From positions 186,001-250,000 of the forward strand of contig NZ_CABHWW010000033.1 of assembly GCF_902170305.1 (NCBI RefSeq): a stretch of 64,000 nucleotides of DNA, read 5' to 3'. This DNA comes from Yersinia alsatica (GTDB taxonomy: Bacteria > Pseudomonadota > Gammaproteobacteria > Enterobacterales > Enterobacteriaceae). The notes below the pieces were generated by a model. That model saw only the letters and a list, made by a program, of their open reading frames with translations, had not been told where the DNA came from and ran no database searches. The position numbers were made by a program, and so were the translations under genes. Positions 49,437 through 58,906 of the stretch are shown one piece after another. Numbering within the stretch: position 1 is the first letter of the stretch; every line of letters starts with the position of its first letter.

Positions 49437-51305
49437 TTACATTACCAGACGGCGAATATCGGCCATAATGGTCGCGATATAAGCTGCGAAACGAGCACCT
49501 GCTGCGCCATCGATCACTCGATGGTCGAAGGACAGAGACAGAGGCAGCATCAGACGCGGCGCAAACTCTTTACCATTCCAAACTGGCTTCATGGATGATT
49601 TTGACACACCCAAAATTGCCACTTCTGGCGCATTAACGATTGGCGTAAACGCCGTACCGCCGATACCGCCCAGGCTGGAGATAGTGAAACAGCCGCCTTG
49701 CATGTCAGATGCCGTCAGTTTGCCATCACGTGCTTTCTTGGAAATCACAGACAGCTCGCGAGACAACTCGACAATACCTTTTTTGTTCACGTCACGGAAT
49801 ACCGGAACAACCAGACCGTTAGGCGTATCAACCGCAACACCGATATTGATGTATTTCTTCAGTGTCAGTTTCTGACCATCTTCAGAAATCGAGCTGTTGA
49901 AGCGAGGGAATTCTTCCAACGCCTTCGCAGCTGCCTTCATCAAGAACACCAGCGGCGTGATTTTCAGATCTTGTTTTTTCTTCTCAGCTTCGATGTTTTG
50001 TTGCTTACGGAATGCTTCAACTTCAGTGATATCCGCTTCATCGAATTGAGTCACATGTGGGATCATGACCCAGTTACGGCTCAGGTTAGCACCAGAGATT
50101 TTCTGGATACGACCCAATTCCACTTCTTCGATTTCGCCGAACTTGCTGAAATCAACTTTCGGCCAAGGCAACATGCCTGGCAGACCGCCGCCAGTAGCCG
50201 CAGTTGGTGCCGCTTCAGCGCGTTTGACCGCATCTTTCACGTAAGCCTGAACGTCTTCGCGCAGGATACGGCCCTTACGGCCAGTACCTTTCACTTTCGC
50301 CAGATTCACGCCGAATTCACGGGCCAGACGACGGATAACCGGCGTAGCATGCACGTAGGCATCATTCTCAGCAAATTCGCCTTTGCTTGCTGCTGGTGCT
50401 GCGGCCGCTTTGGCCGGTGCAGCAGCAGGAGCCGCTTGCTGGGCTGGTGCCGCGGTAGAGGTAGCAGCAGGAGCCGCGCCTTCTACTTCAAACACCATGA
50501 TCAGAGAACCGGTTTTCACTTTATCGCCGGTGCTGATTTTGATCTCTTTCACTGTACCGGCGAACGGTGCCGGCACTTCCATTGATGCTTTATCGCCTTC
50601 AACGGTAATCAGTGATTGTTCAGCGGCAACTTTATCGCCCACTTTAACCATCACTTCGGTCACTTCAACTTCGTCACCGCCGATATCTGGCACTTCAACG
50701 TTTTTAGCTGCTGATGCAGCCGGTGCAGCTGTTGGAGTAGGAGCGGCCGCAGCAGGTGCCGCAGCACCGGCAACTTCAAAGACCATGATCAAAGAACCGG
50801 TGCTCACTTTGTCGCCAGTGCTGATTTTGATCTCTTTAACAGTGCCAGCAAATGGTGCTGGTACTTCCATAGAGGCTTTGTCGCCCTCTACGGTGATCAG
50901 AGATTGTTCAGCGGCCACAGTGTCGCCCACTTTGACCAACACTTCAGTGACCTCAACTTCATCACTGCCAATGTCTGGTACTTCAACATTTTTAACAGCA
51001 GATGCCGCAGGAGCCGCTGCCTGAGCAGGAGCCGCTGGTTTCTCTTCTGCTTGAGCCGGAGCTGCTTCGCTACCCGCAGCTTCGAAGATCATAATCAATT
51101 TGCCGGTCGCGACTTTATCGCCCACTGCAATTTTGATTTCTTTAACTACACCCGCCTGCGGTGAAGGGACTTCCATGGAAGCTTTATCACCTTCAACGGT
51201 GATCAGCGATTGTTCCGCTTCAACGGTATCGCCTACTTTCACCATAATTTCGGTGACTTCCACTTCATCTGCACCGATGTCTGGTACGTTAATTTCAATA
51301 GCCAT
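49437..51305 (-). CDS. aceF: Dihydrolipoyl acetyltransferase (E2) with three lipoyl domains
   Basis: E2 core of pyruvate dehydrogenase. 622 residues: three tandem lipoyl domains, each with the lipoylation site [10 protein letters not shown] (Lys41 and about 144 and 247), separated by Ala/Pro/Thr-rich linkers; peripheral-subunit binding domain (about 330-365, [24 protein letters not shown]); and the acetyltransferase domain ending with catalytic [14 protein letters not shown] is 13 bases after aceE. The three lipoyl repeats are close to each other in DNA and in protein. Confidence 0.98.
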   Translation of the reverse strand: MAIEINVPDIGADEVEVTEIMVKVGDTVEAEQSLITVEGDKASMEVPSPQAGVVKEIKIAVGDKVATGKLIMIFEAAGSEAAPAQAEEKPAAPAQAAAPAASAVKNVEVPDIGSDEVEVTEVLVKVGDTVAAEQSLITVEGDKASMEVPAPFAGTVKEIKISTGDKVSTGSLIMVFEVAGAAAPAAAAPTPTAAPAASAAKNVEVPDIGGDEVEVTEVMVKVGDKVAAEQSLITVEGDKASMEVPAPFAGTVKEIKISTGDKVKTGSLIMVFEVEGAAPAATSTAAPAQQAAPAAAPAKAAAAPAASKGEFAENDAYVHATPVIRRLAREFGVNLAKVKGTGRKGRILREDVQAYVKDAVKRAEAAPTAATGGGLPGMLPWPKVDFSKFGEIEEVELGRIQKISGANLSRNWVMIPHVTQFDEADITEVEAFRKQQNIEAEKKKQDLKITPLVFLMKAAAKALEEFPRFNSSISEDGQKLTLKKYINIGVAVDTPNGLVVPVFRDVNKKGIVELSRELSVISKKARDGKLTASDMQGGCFTISSLGGIGGTAFTPIVNAPEVAILGVSKSSMKPVWNGKEFAPRLMLPLSLSFDHRVIDGAAGARFAAYIATIMADIRRLVM

Positions 51306-51318
51306 TGTTCTTTACCTC

Positions 51319-53982
51319 TTATGCCAGACGCGGGTTAACTTTATCGGCGTCGATACCAAACTTAGTAATTGCTTCTGCAACTACGCTGGTGTCGATGTCA
51401 CCGCGTTTAGCCAATTCACCCAAAGCTGCAACCACAACGTAAGAAGAATCAACTTCGAAGTGGTGACGCAGGTTCTCACGGCTGTCAGAGCGGCCGAAAC
51501 CATCTGTACCCAGAACGCGGAACTCGCTGGCAGGAATAAAGTTACGAATCTGTTCAGCGAACAACTTCATGTAGTCAGTTGAAGCAACCGCTGGCGCGTC
51601 GTTCATCACCTGAGCCACATAAGGAACACGTGGAGTTTCTGTTGGGTGCAGCATGTTCCAACGTTCACAGTCTTGACCATCACGGGCCAGTTCAGTGAAT
51701 GAAGTTACGCTATACACATCAGAACCTACGCCGTAGTCGTTAGCCAGAATCTGAGCTGCTTCACGAACGTGGCGCAAGATTGCCCCTGAACCCATCAGCT
51801 GTACTTTGCCTTTGCTACCTGCAACAGTTTCCAGTTTGTAGATACCTTTACGGATACCTTCTTCTGCGCCCTGCGGCATTGCTGGCATGTGATAGTTTTC
51901 GTTCAGCGTGGTCAGGTAGTAATACACGTTTTCCTGCGCTTCGCCGTACATACGTTCCAGACCATCATGCATGATGACAGCAACTTCGTAAGCATAGGCC
52001 GGATCGTAAGAGATACAGTTCGGGATAGTCAGTGACTGAATGTGGCTGTGACCATCTTCATGTTGCAGACCTTCGCCATTCAGTGTTGTACGACCTGAAG
52101 TACCGCCGATCAGGAAGCCACGAGCCTGTTGGTCACCCGCAGCCCAGCACAGGTCACCGATACGCTGGAAACCGAACATGGAGTAGTAGATGTAGAACGG
52201 GATCATTGGCAGATCGTTGGTGCTGTATGAAGTCGCAGCAGCCAGCCATGAAGAAGCCGCACCCAGTTCGTTGATCCCTTCTTGCAGGATCTGACCTTTT
52301 TCGTCTTCTTTGTAGTATGCAACCTGCTCACGGTCTTGCGGGGTGTACTGCTGACCATTCGGGCTGTAAATACCAATCTGACGGAACAGACCTTCCATAC
52401 CGAAAGTACGGGCTTCATCGGCGATGATAGGAACAATGCGATCTTTAATCGATTTGTTCTTCAGCATCACGTTCAGCACACGGACGAAAGCGATAGTGGT
52501 AGAAATCTCTTTATTCTGCTCTTCCAGCAATGAGCTGAAATCTGACAATGCTGGAATTTCCAGTTTCTCAGTGAACTTAGGCATACGAGTTGGCACATAG
52601 CCTTCCAGCGCCTGACGACGTTCATGCAGATATTTGTACTCTTCGGAATCTTTCTCGAAGGTAATGTATGGCAGTTTTTCGATATCAGCATCAGCAACCG
52701 GCACATTGAAACGATCGCGGAAGTGGTGAACTCCTTCCATGTTCATTTTCTTCACCTGGTGGGCGATGTTTTTACCTTCAGCTGTTTCGCCCATGCCGTA
52801 ACCTTTAATGGTGTGGGCCAGGATTACAGTTGGTTTACCAGTGGTTTCTTGCGCTTTTTTCAGTGCAGCAAAGACTTTCTTCGGATCATGACCACCGCGG
52901 TTCAGAGACCAAATCTCGTCGTCGCTCATGTCTTTCACTAATGCAGCAGTTTCTGGGAAACGGCCGAAGAAGTGTTCGCGCACATAAGCGCCATCTTTGG
53001 ATTTGAAGGTCTGGTAGTCGCCATCCAGAGTTTCGTTCATCAATTGGATCAGTTTACCGCTGGTATCTTTACGCAGCAGCTCATCCCAACGACTACCCCA
53101 GATGACTTTCAGAACCTGCCAGCCAGCACCACTGAAGATACCTTCCAGCTCATTAATGATTTTGCCGTTACCTGTAACCGGGCCATCAAGGCGCTGCAAG
53201 TTACAGTTGATAACGAAGACCAAGTTATCCAGTTTTTCACGGGTCGCGATGGTGATCGCACCTTTAGATTCTGGCTCGTCCATCTCGCCGTCGCCCAAGA
53301 AGGCGTATACAGTCTGTGCTGAAGTGTCTTTCAGACCACGGTGAGAAAGGTATTTCAGGAACTTGGCCTGATAGATTGCACTGATTGGGCCCAGGCCCAT
53401 AGAGACTGTCGGGAACTGCCAGAACTCAGGCATCAGTTTTGGATGCGGGTAAGAAGACAGACCCTTACCGTGAACTTCCTGACGGAAGTTATCCATTTGC
53501 TCTTGAGTCAGGCGGCCTTCAAGGAAGGCACGTGCGTAAACACCTGGAGAGATGTGGCCCTGGAAGTAAACCAGATCGCCGCCGTCTTTTTGGTTACGAG
53601 CACGGAAGAAGTGGTTGAAGCAGACCTCGTAGAAGGTAGCGGAAGACTGGAAGGATGCCATGTGGCCGCCCAAATCCAGATCTTTCTTCGATGCACGCAA
53701 CACGGTCATCACAGCATTCCAACGGATGGCAGAACGAATGCGACGTTCCAGATCCAGGTTGCCAGGGTATGCGGGTTCGTCTTCTACTGCGATAGTGTTG
53801 ATGTAATCACGGCTGGCTGAACCAGCTGCAACACTCACACCACCTTTACGGGCTTCGCCCAAAACCTGATCAATCAGATACTGAGCACGCTCAACACCCT
53901 CTTCACGGATGACCGATTCGATCGCCTGTAGCCAGTCGCGGGTTTCGATCGGATCCACGTCATTATTTAAACGTTCTGACAT
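51319..53982 (-). CDS. aceE: Pyruvate dehydrogenase E1 component
   Basis: TPP-dependent homodimeric E1 that decarboxylates pyruvate and acetylates the E2 lipoyl groups. 887 residues, as in E. coli. TPP motif GDGEMDEPES...NCNLQRLDGPV, catalytic region around HTIKGYGMG and the C-terminal transketolase domain are recognisable. Upstream to pdhR lies a 322-base gap with a possible RNA three-way junction (54022-54086) and a 125-bp repeat (54130-54255). Confidence 0.98.
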   Translation of the reverse strand: MSERLNNDVDPIETRDWLQAIESVIREEGVERAQYLIDQVLGEARKGGVSVAAGSASRDYINTIAVEDEPAYPGNLDLERRIRSAIRWNAVMTVLRASKKDLDLGGHMASFQSSATFYEVCFNHFFRARNQKDGGDLVYFQGHISPGVYARAFLEGRLTQEQMDNFRQEVHGKGLSSYPHPKLMPEFWQFPTVSMGLGPISAIYQAKFLKYLSHRGLKDTSAQTVYAFLGDGEMDEPESKGAITIATREKLDNLVFVINCNLQRLDGPVTGNGKIINELEGIFSGAGWQVLKVIWGSRWDELLRKDTSGKLIQLMNETLDGDYQTFKSKDGAYVREHFFGRFPETAALVKDMSDDEIWSLNRGGHDPKKVFAALKKAQETTGKPTVILAHTIKGYGMGETAEGKNIAHQVKKMNMEGVHHFRDRFNVPVADADIEKLPYITFEKDSEEYKYLHERRQALEGYVPTRMPKFTEKLEIPALSDFSSLLEEQNKEISTTIAFVRVLNVMLKNKSIKDRIVPIIADEARTFGMEGLFRQIGIYSPNGQQYTPQDREQVAYYKEDEKGQILQEGINELGAASSWLAAATSYSTNDLPMIPFYIYYSMFGFQRIGDLCWAAGDQQARGFLIGGTSGRTTLNGEGLQHEDGHSHIQSLTIPNCISYDPAYAYEVAVIMHDGLERMYGEAQENVYYYLTTLNENYHMPAMPQGAEEGIRKGIYKLETVAGSKGKVQLMGSGAILRHVREAAQILANDYGVGSDVYSVTSFTELARDGQDCERWNMLHPTETPRVPYVAQVMNDAPAVASTDYMKLFAEQIRNFIPASEFRVLGTDGFGRSDSRENLRHHFEVDSSYVVVAALGELAKRGDIDTSVVAEAITKFGIDADKVNPRLA

Positions 53983-54021
53983 GGTGGTATTCCTTATCTG
54001 TTTCTAATGGTTTATTTGGAG

Positions 54022-54086
54022 CCTATCTTCCTGTGCTTTAACCCGGGGCTAAAGCACGTGCCCTGGTGAAAACACCGGAAGATAGG
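54022..54086 (-). promoter_or_regulatory. Possible three-way-junction RNA structure in the aceE leader
   Basis: Outer stem CCTATCTTCC (54022-54031) with GGAAGATAGG (54077-54086), 10 perfect pairs. Inside are two hairpins: GTGCTTTA/TAAAGCAC (54033-54057) and GGTG-AAAA-CACC (54065-54076). In RNA of either strand this makes a three-way junction, about 40 bases before the aceE start. Confidence 0.5.
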
Positions 54087-54129
54087 CCCATCAGTTTAGT
54101 TGCCGCTAATGATTCTCAAATGAGAACCT

Positions 54130-54255
54130 ATACCCACAGGAATTGGAGTTGCAGATAGACAGCAAGAGAACGAATCCCGATAAGCTTACTCAAGCAAGTC
54201 ATTCGGGGGGGGTTCACGCAGCTAACAACCCTGCAGCTTCAAGTACAAAGGGTAC
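54130..54255. repeat. Palindromic intergenic repeat, copy 3 (aceE-pdhR)
   Basis: About 125 bp; ends ATACCCACAGGAATTGGAGTTG and, on the other strand, TACCCTTTGTACTTGAAGCTG. The core GATAAGCTTACTCAAGCAAG followed by TCATTCGGG is shared with the other copies. Confidence 0.8.
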
Positions 54256-54304
54256 AAAACGAGTTATTGAGGTCTTGCAGAGGCGCAACCTGAATGATTC
54301 GTTT

Positions 54305-55069
54305 CTAGTCCTTGCGCTGTTGGAGCCGACGCAAAGATCGCTCACGGCGACTGTGCTCCCGACTGAGGTCCAACAGGATCTCCTCAATAAACGCCAAGTG
54401 ACGGTGTGAAGCTTCGCGGGCTTTTTCTGGCTCGCGTGCCACAATCGCCTCAAAAATCCCGGCGCGGTGACTGCTCACCGTTGCCAGCATTTCGCGGCGC
54501 GAGTAAAGCAATTCAAAGTTTTGTTTAACGTTTTGCTCCAGCATCGGCCCCATGCAGCGCAGTAAATGCAGTAAAACCACATTATGCGCAGCCTCTGTGA
54601 CAGCAACTTGATACTGCATGACAGCATCAGCCTCGGCATCCAAATCGCCGCTGTCTTGTGCTTGCTGAATAACAGTATGGCATTCACGAATGCGCTGTAG
54701 ATCTTCATCAGTACCACGCAGGGCTGCATAATAAGCAGCAACACCTTCGAGGGCATGACGAGTTTCTAACAGGTCGAATTGTGATTCTGGGTGGTCGGCC
54801 AGCAGTTCAGCCAGCGGATCGCTAAAGCTTTGCCACAGATTGGTTTGCACGAAAGTGCCACCACCCTGACGGCGCAGCAGCAACCCTTTAGCTTCTAAAC
54901 GCTGGATTGCTTCTCGCAGAGAAGGTCGGGAAACATCAAATTGTTTCGCCAACTCGCGCTCAGGCAATAATTTCTCACCTGGGCGTAGCGTCCCTTCCAA
55001 GATCAGATATTCGAGCTGCTGCTCAATAACATCTGATAATTTGGGTTGGCGGATTTTGTTGTAGGCCAT
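54305..55069 (-). CDS. pdhR: PdhR, pyruvate-sensing GntR-family repressor
   Basis: Represses pdhR-aceEF-lpdA unless pyruvate is bound. 254 residues: winged HTH at the N-terminus ([31 protein letters not shown]) and an FCD ligand domain with [19 protein letters not shown] and [18 protein letters not shown] perfect operator lies 65 bases upstream. Divergent from aroP, as in E. coli. Confidence 0.97.
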   Translation of the reverse strand: MAYNKIRQPKLSDVIEQQLEYLILEGTLRPGEKLLPERELAKQFDVSRPSLREAIQRLEAKGLLLRRQGGGTFVQTNLWQSFSDPLAELLADHPESQFDLLETRHALEGVAAYYAALRGTDEDLQRIRECHTVIQQAQDSGDLDAEADAVMQYQVAVTEAAHNVVLLHLLRCMGPMLEQNVKQNFELLYSRREMLATVSSHRAGIFEAIVAREPEKAREASHRHLAFIEEILLDLSREHSRRERSLRRLQQRKD

Positions 55070-55133
55070 AATTTATTGTCAGTCGCGCTGTATGCCGTAT
55101 TGAGTGAATCGTCTCTGCGAGAGGCGCGGAGTC

Positions 55134-55150
55134 AATTGGTAATACCAATT
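55134..55150. promoter_or_regulatory. PdhR operator
   Basis: AATTGGTaatACCAATT, a perfect palindrome matching the PdhR consensus ATTGGTnnnACCAAT, just upstream of the pdhR start. Confidence 0.9.
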
Positions 55151-55276
55151 TCAAAAACGTGACGATAAAGTAACAAAGTATTCACTACCTGTCCATACGG
55201 ACCTTGACCGAAATCATGAAACCCAGCACATTTTAACAACTTTACTAAAAAAGCAGTGCAAAGTGATAACGTAGCG

Positions 55277-55289
55277 ATGGTAATACCAT
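55277..55289. promoter_or_regulatory. Second PdhR-like palindrome
   Basis: ATGGTAATACCAT shares GGTaatACC with the main operator, 127 bases further from pdhR. It may be a weaker second site or unrelated. Confidence 0.3.
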
Positions 55290-55766
55290 TACCTGACATA
55301 AGTGAGTTTTAACTTTTGTGAAACGGATAATTAGGCAAGCTGAAGCGTTATAGTCATTTTATTTGCGAATTTAAAGTCAATTTATGTGAATTTAAATTCA
55401 TTAAAAAACAAGAAAATTCCGCATTTCCCTCTACTCCTCGCGAAGCACTGGTATGACCATTATGAAAATGGCTAACTGGCGACTTTTTGTGCAGAAAAGG
55501 TTCATTAATCCTTTTCTGGAAAATAACGGCTTGATCACGCATCAACATTTTTCTTCGCACTTTGACTAAAATTTCGCCAGTTAAAATAAAAACCAGATGC
55601 AATAATTCTCGCCTACCACTATTCTCTTTTAAACGGTAGCCAAGGTGTTAAATTCCATATAAAGCAACCGTAAACAAAACAATACAAATAATGTAATCAA
55701 AACCTTACGCATAGCAAAAGGCATCATTTTAGCCAGCTAAAAGTGACAACGACAGAGGATGCAACG

Positions 55767-57131
55767 ATGAGTGTTCAACAGGAAGGCGCGGAGCTAAAGC
55801 GGGGGCTTAAAAACCGCCACATTCAGCTTATTGCCTTAGGTGGTGCTATTGGTACCGGACTATTTCTTGGTATCGCACAAACCATCAAAATGGCGGGCCC
55901 TTCAGTCTTACTGGGGTATGCAATTGGTGGTTTTATCGCGTTTCTGATCATGCGCCAGTTGGGAGAAATGGTGGTCGAGGAGCCTGTAGCGGGTTCTTTC
56001 AGCCACTTTGCTTATAAATACTGGGGTAACTTTGCCGGTTTCGCTTCCGGCTGGAATTACTGGGTACTCTACGTGTTGGTTGCCATGGCTGAACTGACGG
56101 CAGTCGGTATCTATGTGCAATATTGGTGGCCTGAGATCCCAACATGGGTATCTGCTGCGGTCTTCTTCCTTGCCATCAATGCCATCAATCTGGCAAACGT
56201 AAAAGTCTATGGTGAGATGGAATTCTGGTTTGCCATCATCAAAGTGGTCGCCATCATTGCGATGATCCTGTTCGGCGGTTACCTGCTTCTGAGTGGGCAA
56301 GGTGGCCCAGAAGCGACGGTGACCAACTTATGGGCGCAGGGCGGATTTTTCCCAAATGGCATTATGGGTCTGGTCATGGCCATGGCCGTCATTATGTTCT
56401 CCTTCGGTGGGCTTGAATTAGTCGGTATCACCGCAGCAGAGGCAGAAAATCCAGCCAAAAGTATTCCCAAAGCTACCAATCAGGTTATCTACCGTATCCT
56501 GCTGTTCTATATCGGTTCTCTGGCTATCTTGTTGTCACTCTACCCATGGGGAAAGGTAGTTGAAGGCGGCAGCCCGTTTGTCCTGATCTTCCACGCACTG
56601 AACAGTAACGTGGTCGCAACGGTATTGAACGTCGTGGTATTGACGGCAGCATTGTCGGTTTACAACAGCTGTGTTTACTGTAACAGCCGCATGTTATTCG
56701 GTTTAGCCAAGCAAGGTAACGGCCCGAAAATACTGCTGAAAGTTGATGGTCGCGGTGTGCCAGTGATTGCTATCGCTGTCTCTGCATTCGCAACGGCTTT
56801 CTGTGTCCTGATTAACTACCTGTTACCGGGCCGCGCTTTTGAATTATTGATGGCATTAGTGGTTTCAGCGCTAGTGATAAACTGGGCGATGATTAGTCTG
56901 GCGCACCTTAAATTCCGTGCAGCTAAAAACCGTCAGGGCGTGATCCCGCAATTCAAAGCATTCTGGTATCCGTTCAGTAACTATTTATGCTTACTGTTCC
57001 TGACCGGTATTTTGGTCATCATGTACCTGACCCCGGGCATCCAGATTTCAGTCTTATTGATCCCGGCTTGGGTATTGCTTCTGGCTATTGGTTATATCCT
57101 GAAAAATCGCCAGCAACGGGCAAAATCTTAG
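55767..57131 (+). CDS. aroP: AroP, aromatic amino acid permease
   Basis: Proton-driven importer for Phe, Tyr and Trp of the APC family, about 12 helices. 454 residues from ATG 55767 (MSVQQEGAELKRGLKNRHIQLIALGGAIGTGLFLG), with AGAGG about 8 bases upstream; a GTG at 55743 is less likely. Conserved EEPVAGSFSHFAYKYWG and SVYNSCVYCNSRMLFGLA match E. coli AroP. TyrR regulation is expected but the local box is weak. A terminator follows. Confidence 0.96.
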   Translation: MSVQQEGAELKRGLKNRHIQLIALGGAIGTGLFLGIAQTIKMAGPSVLLGYAIGGFIAFLIMRQLGEMVVEEPVAGSFSHFAYKYWGNFAGFASGWNYWVLYVLVAMAELTAVGIYVQYWWPEIPTWVSAAVFFLAINAINLANVKVYGEMEFWFAIIKVVAIIAMILFGGYLLLSGQGGPEATVTNLWAQGGFFPNGIMGLVMAMAVIMFSFGGLELVGITAAEAENPAKSIPKATNQVIYRILLFYIGSLAILLSLYPWGKVVEGGSPFVLIFHALNSNVVATVLNVVVLTAALSVYNSCVYCNSRMLFGLAKQGNGPKILLKVDGRGVPVIAIAVSAFATAFCVLINYLLPGRAFELLMALVVSALVINWAMISLAHLKFRAAKNRQGVIPQFKAFWYPFSNYLCLLFLTGILVIMYLTPGIQISVLLIPAWVLLLAIGYILKNRQQRAKS

Positions 57132-57180
57132 TAGCAGAAATTCGCCTGTTATCCATGGATAATCTGGTGATGTCGTCACC

Positions 57181-57217
57181 AATAGGCCAGCCTTCAGTGC
57201 TGGCCTATTTATTTTAT
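57181..57217 (+). terminator. Terminator after aroP
   Basis: AATAGGCCAGC / GCTGGCCTATT hairpin followed by TATTTTATT, 50 bases past the aroP stop. Confidence 0.85.
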
Positions 57218-57365
57218 TGTTTAGCAAAAATAAACCTATTTATCTGCGACTGACATTATCCCCTTATAACTTACTGATCCTTCAGCATCACAAACACCAA
57301 TTGCCGTCTTCAAGCAGATGCCAGTTCGATATCACTTATCTGTTCAATTTACTGCACCTGTTTTT

Positions 57366-57381
57366 TGCAATCTGGCTCACA
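57366..57381 (+). promoter_or_regulatory. Weak CRP-like site upstream of the pentoside operon
   Basis: TGCAA-N6-TCACA: the right half is perfect, the left 3 of 5. It lies about 120 bases before the GPH transporter start in an otherwise featureless 285-base stretch after the aroP terminator. Catabolite control is plausible but not shown. Confidence 0.25.
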
Positions 57382-57502
57382 CTTCAATGGCGATGACACA
57401 TTTGTCCATCTCTATAACCATTAACTTCTGATGCTTCAGCCAATTGTGCAGCAATAATCCATTCCCAATAACTGTTTCGGATCCATTACGGAGAGAATAT
57501 CC

Positions 57503-58906
57503 ATGAACACCGCACTCACAGTGAAGGAAAAAATCGGGTATGGGATGGGGGATGCTGGCTGCAATATGATTGGCGGCGCAATCATGCTTTTCCTGAACTA
57601 TTTCTATACCGATATTTTCGGTCTTGCACCTGCATTAGTGGGTGTTCTGCTGCTTTCAGTCCGGGTTCTGGATGCCGTGACTGATCCCATTATGGGCGCT
57701 ATCGCCGACCGCACACAAAGCCGCTATGGGCGCTTTCGTCCCTATTTACTTTGGATGTCCCTTCCCTATGTCCTATTCAGCGTCCTAATGTTTACCACGC
57801 CTGAATGGACCTATAACAGCAAGGTTATCTATGCTTTCGCCACTTACTTCTTGATGTCACTCGCGTATACCGCGATTAATATTCCTTACTGTTCATTAGG
57901 CGGCGTGATTACATCAGATCCTAAAGAGCGCGTATCTTGCCAGTCATATCGCTTTATTATGGTTGGGATCGCTACCTTGATATTATCAATGACACTATTA
58001 CCGATGGCTGAATGGTTTGGTGGTGCGGATAAAGCACGCGGATATCAAATGGCAATGGCTGTATTGGCAACAGTGGCCTTTTTCATGTTCCTGTTCTGCT
58101 TTGCCACTGTGAAAGAGCGAATTAAACCCGCAATTCCAACCAATGATGCGCTAAAAGCTGACCTGCGTGATGTGTGGAAAAATGACCAATGGGTTCGTAT
58201 CTTATTGCTGACATTCTGCAACGTATGCCCCGGTTTTATCCGCATGGCAGCCACGATGTATTACGTCACCTATGTCATGCAACAATCATTTTCCTTTGCC
58301 AGTTTGTTTATCAGCCTTGGCGTTATTGGCATGATGATTGGCAGCGCACTGGCAAAACCTCTGACAGATAAGTTCTGTAAATTAAAAGTCTTTTTCTGGA
58401 CCAATATCATACTGGCCATTTTCTCATGCAGTTTCTATTTCCTGAACCCGCACCTGACTTCACTGATTGTGGTGGCCTACTTCCTGCTGAATATACTGCA
58501 TCAAATCCCTTCCCCATTGCACTGGTCACTCATGGCTGATGTTGATGACTACGGTGAATGGAAAACCGGTAAGCGCATCACCGGTATCAGTTTCTCCGGT
58601 AATTTATTCTTCCTAAAAGTAGGGTTGGCAGTCGCGGGAGCTATGGTCGGTTTTCTGTTATCAGCAACGGGTTATCAAGCGGATGCTATTAACCAGGCAC
58701 CAAGCGCATTAAACAGCATTGTATTGCTGTTCACCGTGATCCCTGGGATTGGCTATTTGATTACCGCAGGTGTGGTTCGGTTATTGAAAGTTGACCGCAA
58801 TTTGATGAAACAAATTCAAATCGATCTGGAAAAACGCCGCCATAACTATCAAGAACTCAGTGACTATCGCACTGGTAAGCAACTGGAAGCTAAGGAGTCA
58901 GTATGA
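57503..58906 (+). CDS. GPH-family pentoside/hexuronide:cation symporter
   Basis: 467-residue, 12-helix carrier of the MelB/XynP/YagG family. N-terminal KEKIGYGMGDAGCNMIGGAIMLFLNYFYTD, DAVTDPIMGAIADRT (cation-site Asp residues) and RYGRFRPYLLW are diagnostic. GAGAGAAT precedes the ATG. Its stop overlaps the GH43 gene by 4 bases, so substrate is likely a xylo- or arabino-oligosaccharide. E. coli has no gene here between aroP and ampE. Confidence 0.9.
   Translation: MNTALTVKEKIGYGMGDAGCNMIGGAIMLFLNYFYTDIFGLAPALVGVLLLSVRVLDAVTDPIMGAIADRTQSRYGRFRPYLLWMSLPYVLFSVLMFTTPEWTYNSKVIYAFATYFLMSLAYTAINIPYCSLGGVITSDPKERVSCQSYRFIMVGIATLILSMTLLPMAEWFGGADKARGYQMAMAVLATVAFFMFLFCFATVKERIKPAIPTNDALKADLRDVWKNDQWVRILLLTFCNVCPGFIRMAATMYYVTYVMQQSFSFASLFISLGVIGMMIGSALAKPLTDKFCKLKVFFWTNIILAIFSCSFYFLNPHLTSLIVVAYFLLNILHQIPSPLHWSLMADVDDYGEWKTGKRITGISFSGNLFFLKVGLAVAGAMVGFLLSATGYQADAINQAPSALNSIVLLFTVIPGIGYLITAGVVRLLKVDRNLMKQIQIDLEKRRHNYQELSDYRTGKQLEAKESV

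Larger units (their letters stand above)
53983..54304. other. Structured gap between pdhR and aceE
   Basis: 322 bases. Near aceE sits a branched inverted-repeat structure (54022-54086); near pdhR sits palindromic repeat copy 3 (54130-54255). No gene is supported. Confidence 0.6.
55070..55766. other. Divergent pdhR-aroP intergenic region
   Basis: 697 bases with a PdhR operator (55134-55150), a related palindrome (55277-55289), a hairpin CAGAAAAGG/CCTTTTCTG (55492-55518) without a T-run, and a weak TyrR-like box (CGTAAACAAAACAATACA, 55669-55686) 80 bases before aroP. No gene is supported; a minus frame at 55354-55602 looks random. Confidence 0.55.

Noticed and set aside
50480-51000. Near-identical repeated DNA in aceF
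   Set aside because: It is the ordinary tandem lipoyl domains, not a CRISPR or duplication artefact.
55354-55602. 82-codon minus-strand frame before aroP
   Set aside because: Random-looking sequence with no ribosome site; it lies in the promoter region.
55669-55686. TyrR box upstream of aroP
   Set aside because: Only a weak match (CGTAAACAAAACAATACA against TGTAAA-N6-TTTACA); noted in the intergenic entry but not called as a site.
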